A stretch of 23,421 nucleotides of DNA from JAWLBW01 sp041687475. GTDB lineage: Bacteria; J088; JAWLBW01. The translations under genes and the position numbers were made by a program. The notes beneath the pieces were generated by a model. The model searched no databases, was not told the origin of the DNA, and saw only the letters and a list, made by a program, of their open reading frames with translations. Shown piece by piece: positions 21,397 through 23,421 of this stretch. Each line of letters opens with the position of its first letter. The stretch's first letter is position 1. The stretch lies in contig JAWLBW010000029.1 in NCBI GenBank assembly GCA_041687475.1, positions 1 to 23,421 of the forward strand, read 5' to 3'.

Positions 21397-22599
21397 TCAG
21401 CGCTTCTCGAGACCGTAGTTGCGTAGAATACGTCGGGCAACCACGTCCTTGTGTACCTCATCGGCGCCGTCGTAAATGCGGGCGCCGCGTTCATGGCGGT
21501 ACCACCAGGCCAGCGGCGTGTCGTCGGTTATGCCGAGCGCGCCGTGGGCCTGAATGGCCCGATCGAGTACCTTCTGCAGTACGCCTGCCACGTAGAACTT
21601 GATCAGCGAGATCTCTTCTCGTGCGCTTTTGACGCCTTCATTGTCGATTTTCCAGGCTGCCTGCAGCACCATGAGGCGCGCCGCGTTGATTTCGGCGCGC
21701 GATTCGGCAATCCACGCCTGCACGGCCTGCTTCTCACCCAGATAGCGGCCGGGCGCAAGCTCGCGGTCGGCCGCTCGGCGGCAGAGAAACTCGAACGACC
21801 GCTCGCAGATGCCGATCCATCGCATGCAGTGGTGAATGCGGCCGGGTCCGAGACGTTGCTGGGCGATGATAAAGCCTGCGCCCTCCTCGCCCAGAAGGTT
21901 TTCGCGGGGTACTCGACAATTGTGGTAAATGATCTCGCCGTGGCTGAGCCAGTCGTCGCCCTTTTCGCCCATGATGGAGATGTTGCGCACGAGGTTGAAT
22001 CCCTCGGTGTCGGTGGGCACGATGATCTGCGACGCCCGCTTGTGGGGTTCGGCGTCGGGGTCGGTAACCGCCATGACGATGGCGAAGGCGGCGCCGTCGG
22101 CGGCCGTGGTGAACCATTTCTGGCCGTTGATGACGTAGTCGTCGCCGTCGGTACGGGCCGTCGTATCCATCCACGTCGGATTCGAGCCGGCCCGTTCGGG
22201 CTCGGTCATTGAAAAGCAGCTTCGAATCTCGCCCGCCACCAGCGGTTTCAGGAATTTCTCCTTCTGCGCTTCGGTGCCGTACTCGATGAGTACTTCCATG
22301 TTGCCGGCATCGGGGGCCTGGCAGTTGAATACGAAATGCCCGATAGGGGTCTTGCCGAGTTCGGCGCTCACGAGGCCGTGTTCGAGCAGCGAAAGCCCCA
22401 TGCCGCCGTGCTCTTTCGGCAGCTGGGGGCACCAGAGACCCATCTGCTTGACGCGTTCGCGGCGCTTTCGCAGGTCGGGCAGCATTTCACCGAAGCTTTT
22501 GTAGGCCATGTCGCGCTCGAGCGGATACAGCTCTTTCTGCACAAACTCGCGAATCATGGCCAGGGTGGTCTGCATCTTTTCGGATACCTGGAAGTCCAC
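21397..22599 (-). CDS. Acyl-CoA dehydrogenase family protein
   Basis: A 400-residue FAD flavoenzyme that oxidises an acyl-CoA at the alpha-beta bond. The N-terminal helical domain runs to about 125. The beta-domain follows with CFSMTEPERAGSNP at 128-141 (FAD contacts) and GQKWFTT at 159-165. The C-terminal helical domain ends in IQAHGALGITDDTPL (349-363) and YDGADEVHKDVVAR (376-389), the latter including the usual base position (Asp380/Glu381). The ACAD10/11-like C-terminus and neighbouring kinase suggest an atypical substrate. The start is GTG at 22599, supported by AGGAG 9 nt upstream; no ATG occurs before residue 9. That AGGAG overlaps the TAG of the upstream phosphatase-like gene (TAGGAG), so the two are likely translationally coupled. 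Confidence 0.95.
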   Translation of the reverse strand: MDFQVSEKMQTTLAMIREFVQKELYPLERDMAYKSFGEMLPDLRKRRERVKQMGLWCPQLPKEHGGMGLSLLEHGLVSAELGKTPIGHFVFNCQAPDAGNMEVLIEYGTEAQKEKFLKPLVAGEIRSCFSMTEPERAGSNPTWMDTTARTDGDDYVINGQKWFTTAADGAAFAIVMAVTDPDAEPHKRASQIIVPTDTEGFNLVRNISIMGEKGDDWLSHGEIIYHNCRVPRENLLGEEGAGFIIAQQRLGPGRIHHCMRWIGICERSFEFLCRRAADRELAPGRYLGEKQAVQAWIAESRAEINAARLMVLQAAWKIDNEGVKSAREEISLIKFYVAGVLQKVLDRAIQAHGALGITDDTPLAWWYRHERGARIYDGADEVHKDVVARRILRNYGLEKR

Positions 22600-22611
22600 G
22601 ACGGCGTTCTC

Positions 22612-23340
22612 CTAGCGGTAGGTAATCAGGCGCGGGTGCGCAAGATGGGGCAGGGCGTTGAAGCGGCTCAGGGTAAAGCGCTCTTCGGTAAAGACGAACT
22701 CGGTAAGCGAGGCGTTATGAACCATCCAGCTGGTTTCGATGGTCTTTTCGGGCGACAGGTCGAGCGCATAGCCGACAGCCGCGCCGATGACGCCGCCCGA
22801 GGTGAAGACGACCACGTTTTTTCCCCGCCCGCTTTTCTTCTGCATGTCGCGCAGGGCGCCATGCACGCGCCGGGTAAAGTCGGCCCAGGGCTCTACCCCC
22901 GGTTCGTCGATTTCACCCCGTACCCAGCGGCGCATGACATGCTCAAACATGCGCTGGAACGACTTGCGCCGCCCTGAAGCGTCGTCTTCGGCAATTTCGG
23001 CAAAGCCGGCCGCCAGGGTCTGCAGGTGTTGGTCTTCCTGCACGAGGCGGGGTACCGCCTTCTTGATGAGTTCTTCGCCCTGGTATTCGTCAAAGGCCTC
23101 GGCCGGGCCGGCAGGCACGGGCCATTCGAGCTTTGCGTCGCGGTAGACCCGCTCGACCGCCTCGGTGGTCTGGCGGTGGCGCAATCGGGGCCCGAGCACG
23201 ACCTCGTCGAACCGCATGGCATTGTTGACGAAATGGCCGCCGAGCAGTGTGCTCTGGGTTTCTCCCAGGGCCGAGAGTCTGTCGTAATCATCGGCGCCGA
23301 ACGAAGCCTGGGCGTGGCGAACAAGAATCAGAGAGCTCAA
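22612..23340 (-). CDS. Histidine-phosphatase superfamily protein lacking the second histidine
   Basis: A 242-residue phosphoglycerate-mutase-like protein. The N-terminal LVRHAQAS (Arg8, His9) is the canonical phosphoacceptor motif, and GPRLRHRQT at 50-58 is the usual second arginine segment. The expected second catalytic His motif (SHGG) reads FTSGGVIG (Ser181 at the His position), so ordinary phosphatase chemistry may be impaired or altered. It is the first gene of the operon with the acyl-CoA dehydrogenase and the kinase, perhaps removing phosphate from a CoA-linked intermediate, or binding one. TTG at 23340 is the first possible start after an in-frame TGA, with AAGG 10 nt upstream; a CTG at codon 4 is less likely. 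Confidence 0.88.
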   Translation of the reverse strand: MSSLILVRHAQASFGADDYDRLSALGETQSTLLGGHFVNNAMRFDEVVLGPRLRHRQTTEAVERVYRDAKLEWPVPAGPAEAFDEYQGEELIKKAVPRLVQEDQHLQTLAAGFAEIAEDDASGRRKSFQRMFEHVMRRWVRGEIDEPGVEPWADFTRRVHGALRDMQKKSGRGKNVVVFTSGGVIGAAVGYALDLSPEKTIETSWMVHNASLTEFVFTEERFTLSRFNALPHLAHPRLITYR

Positions 23341-23386
23341 GGCGAAGTACCTTCAGGCGAAGAGGCGGAACGGATACCGGAGCGTC

Positions 23387-23392
23387 AGTATA
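23387..23392 (-). promoter_or_regulatory. Possible -10 box for the three-gene operon
   Basis: TATACT (23392-23387 on the minus strand, 5 of 6 matches) would start transcription near 23380 and give a leader of about 40 nt before the TTG at 23340. The -35 region is poor. I see nothing else in the remaining 81 bp at the window edge. Confidence 0.3.
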
Positions 23393-23421
23393 CACCGTAG
23401 TCTACCTTACTGGAATCGGGC

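Noticed and set aside
1..23421. CRISPR arrays, tRNA, rRNA, insertion sequences, prophage or toxin-antitoxin genes
   Set aside because: I looked for these on both strands. There are no spaced direct repeats, cloverleaf-like structures, transposase or phage motifs. Gaps are too short to hide such elements apart from 4083-4567 and 8441-8722, which are described.

Overview
The window comes from a high-GC (roughly 60%, by eye) Gram-negative bacterium. It encodes two predicted lipoproteins with lipobox signal peptides, a Sec-exported periplasmic protein, nucleotide-sugar genes typical of O-antigen or surface glycan synthesis, a ferredoxin/NADPH-type glutamate synthase and an acyl-CoA dehydrogenase cluster. 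A proteobacterium, perhaps a gammaproteobacterium, fits this gene content, but no marker gene fixes the taxon. Coding density is high and nearly every base outside four intergenic regions belongs to a recognisable gene. I saw no rRNA, tRNA, IS element, prophage or CRISPR array.

Layout. (1) 1-4082, minus: gltB, the large subunit of glutamate synthase, cut by the window edge at its 3' end. Its 485-bp upstream region holds a promoter-like element, a possible 20-residue leader peptide whose stop codon overlaps the gltB ribosome binding site, hairpins and two dyads. (2) 4568-8440, minus: a small periplasmic protein of unknown function and a 990-residue membrane histidine kinase with HAMP and three PAS-like domains and no response regulator nearby. 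(3) 8723-10822, plus, divergent from the kinase: a 700-residue lipoprotein that looks like a glycoside-hydrolase-type protein. The shared intergenic region carries a dyad inside each putative promoter. (4) 10935-16701, minus: a tight six-gene operon, in transcription order UDP-glucuronate decarboxylase, Gfo/Idh/MocA dehydrogenase (WbpB-like), acetyltransferase (WbpD), aminotransferase (WbpE), UDP-GlcNAc 2-epimerase family (WbpI/WecB), and formyl-THF deformylase (PurU). (5) 16862-20185, plus: a lipoprotein penicillin-acylase-family Ntn hydrolase followed by a TetR regulator. (6) 20280-23340, minus: histidine-phosphatase-like protein, acyl-CoA dehydrogenase and an aminoglycoside-phosphotransferase-like kinase in one operon, convergent with the TetR gene.

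How they work together. The WbpB/D/E/I set is four of the five steps from UDP-GlcNAc to UDP-2,3-diacetamido-2,3-dideoxy-mannuronic acid; only the first enzyme (WbpA, UDP-GlcNAc 6-dehydrogenase) is absent from the window. UDP-xylose formation by the decarboxylase suggests a second sugar for the same glycan. The acyl-CoA dehydrogenase plus APH-like kinase pair resembles the two halves of ACAD10/ACAD11-type enzymes, which suggests catabolism of an unusual (possibly hydroxylated) acyl-CoA. The points most worth following are the gltB leader, the dyads of the kinase/lipoprotein intergenic region, the sugar operon ending in purU, and the phosphatase-like protein that lacks the second catalytic histidine.
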